A stretch of DNA of 5,749 bases from Alphaproteobacteria bacterium MarineAlpha3_Bin3 (GTDB lineage: Bacteria > Pseudomonadota > Alphaproteobacteria > Rhodospirillales > Casp-alpha2). The stretch's first letter is position 1; each line of letters opens with the position of its first letter. The stretch is taken from assembly GCA_002938075.1 (NCBI GenBank), contig PTLK01000137.1, positions 1-5,749 on the forward strand, in the 5' to 3' direction. Positions 5,672 through 5,749 of this stretch are shown piece by piece. The position numbers and the translations under genes were made by a program. The notes below the pieces were generated by a model. It was not told where the DNA came from. It was given only the letters and a program-made list of their open reading frames with translations, and searched no databases.

Positions 5672-5749
5672 GTGCCTTTAAAACTAGAATTCAAGTCAGG
5701 CGACAAACTGATCATCAACGGAGCGGTGGTGGAGAATATCGGCTCCAAC
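5672..5749 (+). CDS. flbT: FlbT-like flagellin regulator, 5' end only
   Basis: The first 26 codons of a gene cut by the window edge, beginning with GTG. They read MPLKLEFKSGDKLIINGAVV and then ENIGSN. This matches the N-terminus of FlbT proteins (pattern roughly MPLKLxLKPGEKxxINGAVxxN). FlbT is a cytoplasmic alphaproteobacterial protein that controls flagellin expression after transcription; in Caulobacter it binds the 5' leader of flagellin mRNA and works with FlaF. Full-length members are about 130-150 residues, so most of the gene lies beyond the window. FlaF is usually encoded next to flbT, often upstream, but no FlaF-like frame precedes it here. It is divergent from the small gene at 5265-5463 and ties the whole window to a flagellar region. 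Confidence 0.78.
   Translation, partial: MPLKLEFKSGDKLIINGAVVENIGSN

Overview
The window looks like part of a flagellin- or surface-glycan-modification cluster from a motile alphaproteobacterium, probably in or near the Rhodospirillales. The main clue is at the right edge, where the first 26 codons of a FlbT-like flagellin regulator read rightward. FlbT is essentially an alphaproteobacterial protein. The taxon is inferred from this and from the mixed but moderately high GC; no rRNA or other marker is present.

Layout, left to right. (1) A minus-strand class I SAM methyltransferase (10-741). (2) A spacer with a short IS3-type OrfA-like relic and a GC-rich inverted repeat. (3) A plus-strand, AT-richer methyltransferase of the Methyltransf_24 type (992-1828). 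(4) A spacer (1829-2018) holding a decayed piece of an IS5-type transposase on the minus strand, with an in-frame stop. (5) A minus-strand gene set, transcribed right to left: a CBS-pair/methyltransferase fusion (4196-5206), a radical SAM protein with a shortened SPASM-like tail (3327-4199), and a glutamate-1-semialdehyde-aminomutase-like PLP aminotransferase (2019-3287). The first two overlap by 4 bp (ATGA), and the third follows after 39 bp, so this is very probably one operon. (6) A small minus-strand gene (5265-5463) that reads sensibly only if one +1 frame change is allowed. (7) A 208-bp divergent spacer, then flbT.

How they may work together (inference). The radical SAM enzyme and the aminotransferase could act in sequence on a sugar or sugar-like substrate, oxidation or rearrangement followed by transamination. 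The methyltransferases could then decorate the product. The CBS pair resembles those on sugar-biosynthesis enzymes such as KpsF and PtmE-type nucleotidyltransferases. It may sense an adenine nucleotide or SAM and tune the attached methyltransferase. No glycosyltransferase or nucleotidyltransferase lies inside the window, so substrate and acceptor are unknown.

The most unusual items are the CBS-methyltransferase fusion coupled to the radical SAM/aminotransferase pair, the low-GC methyltransferase bracketed by two different transposase relics, and the apparently frameshifted small gene next to flbT. No tRNA, rRNA, CRISPR array or intact mobile element was seen.
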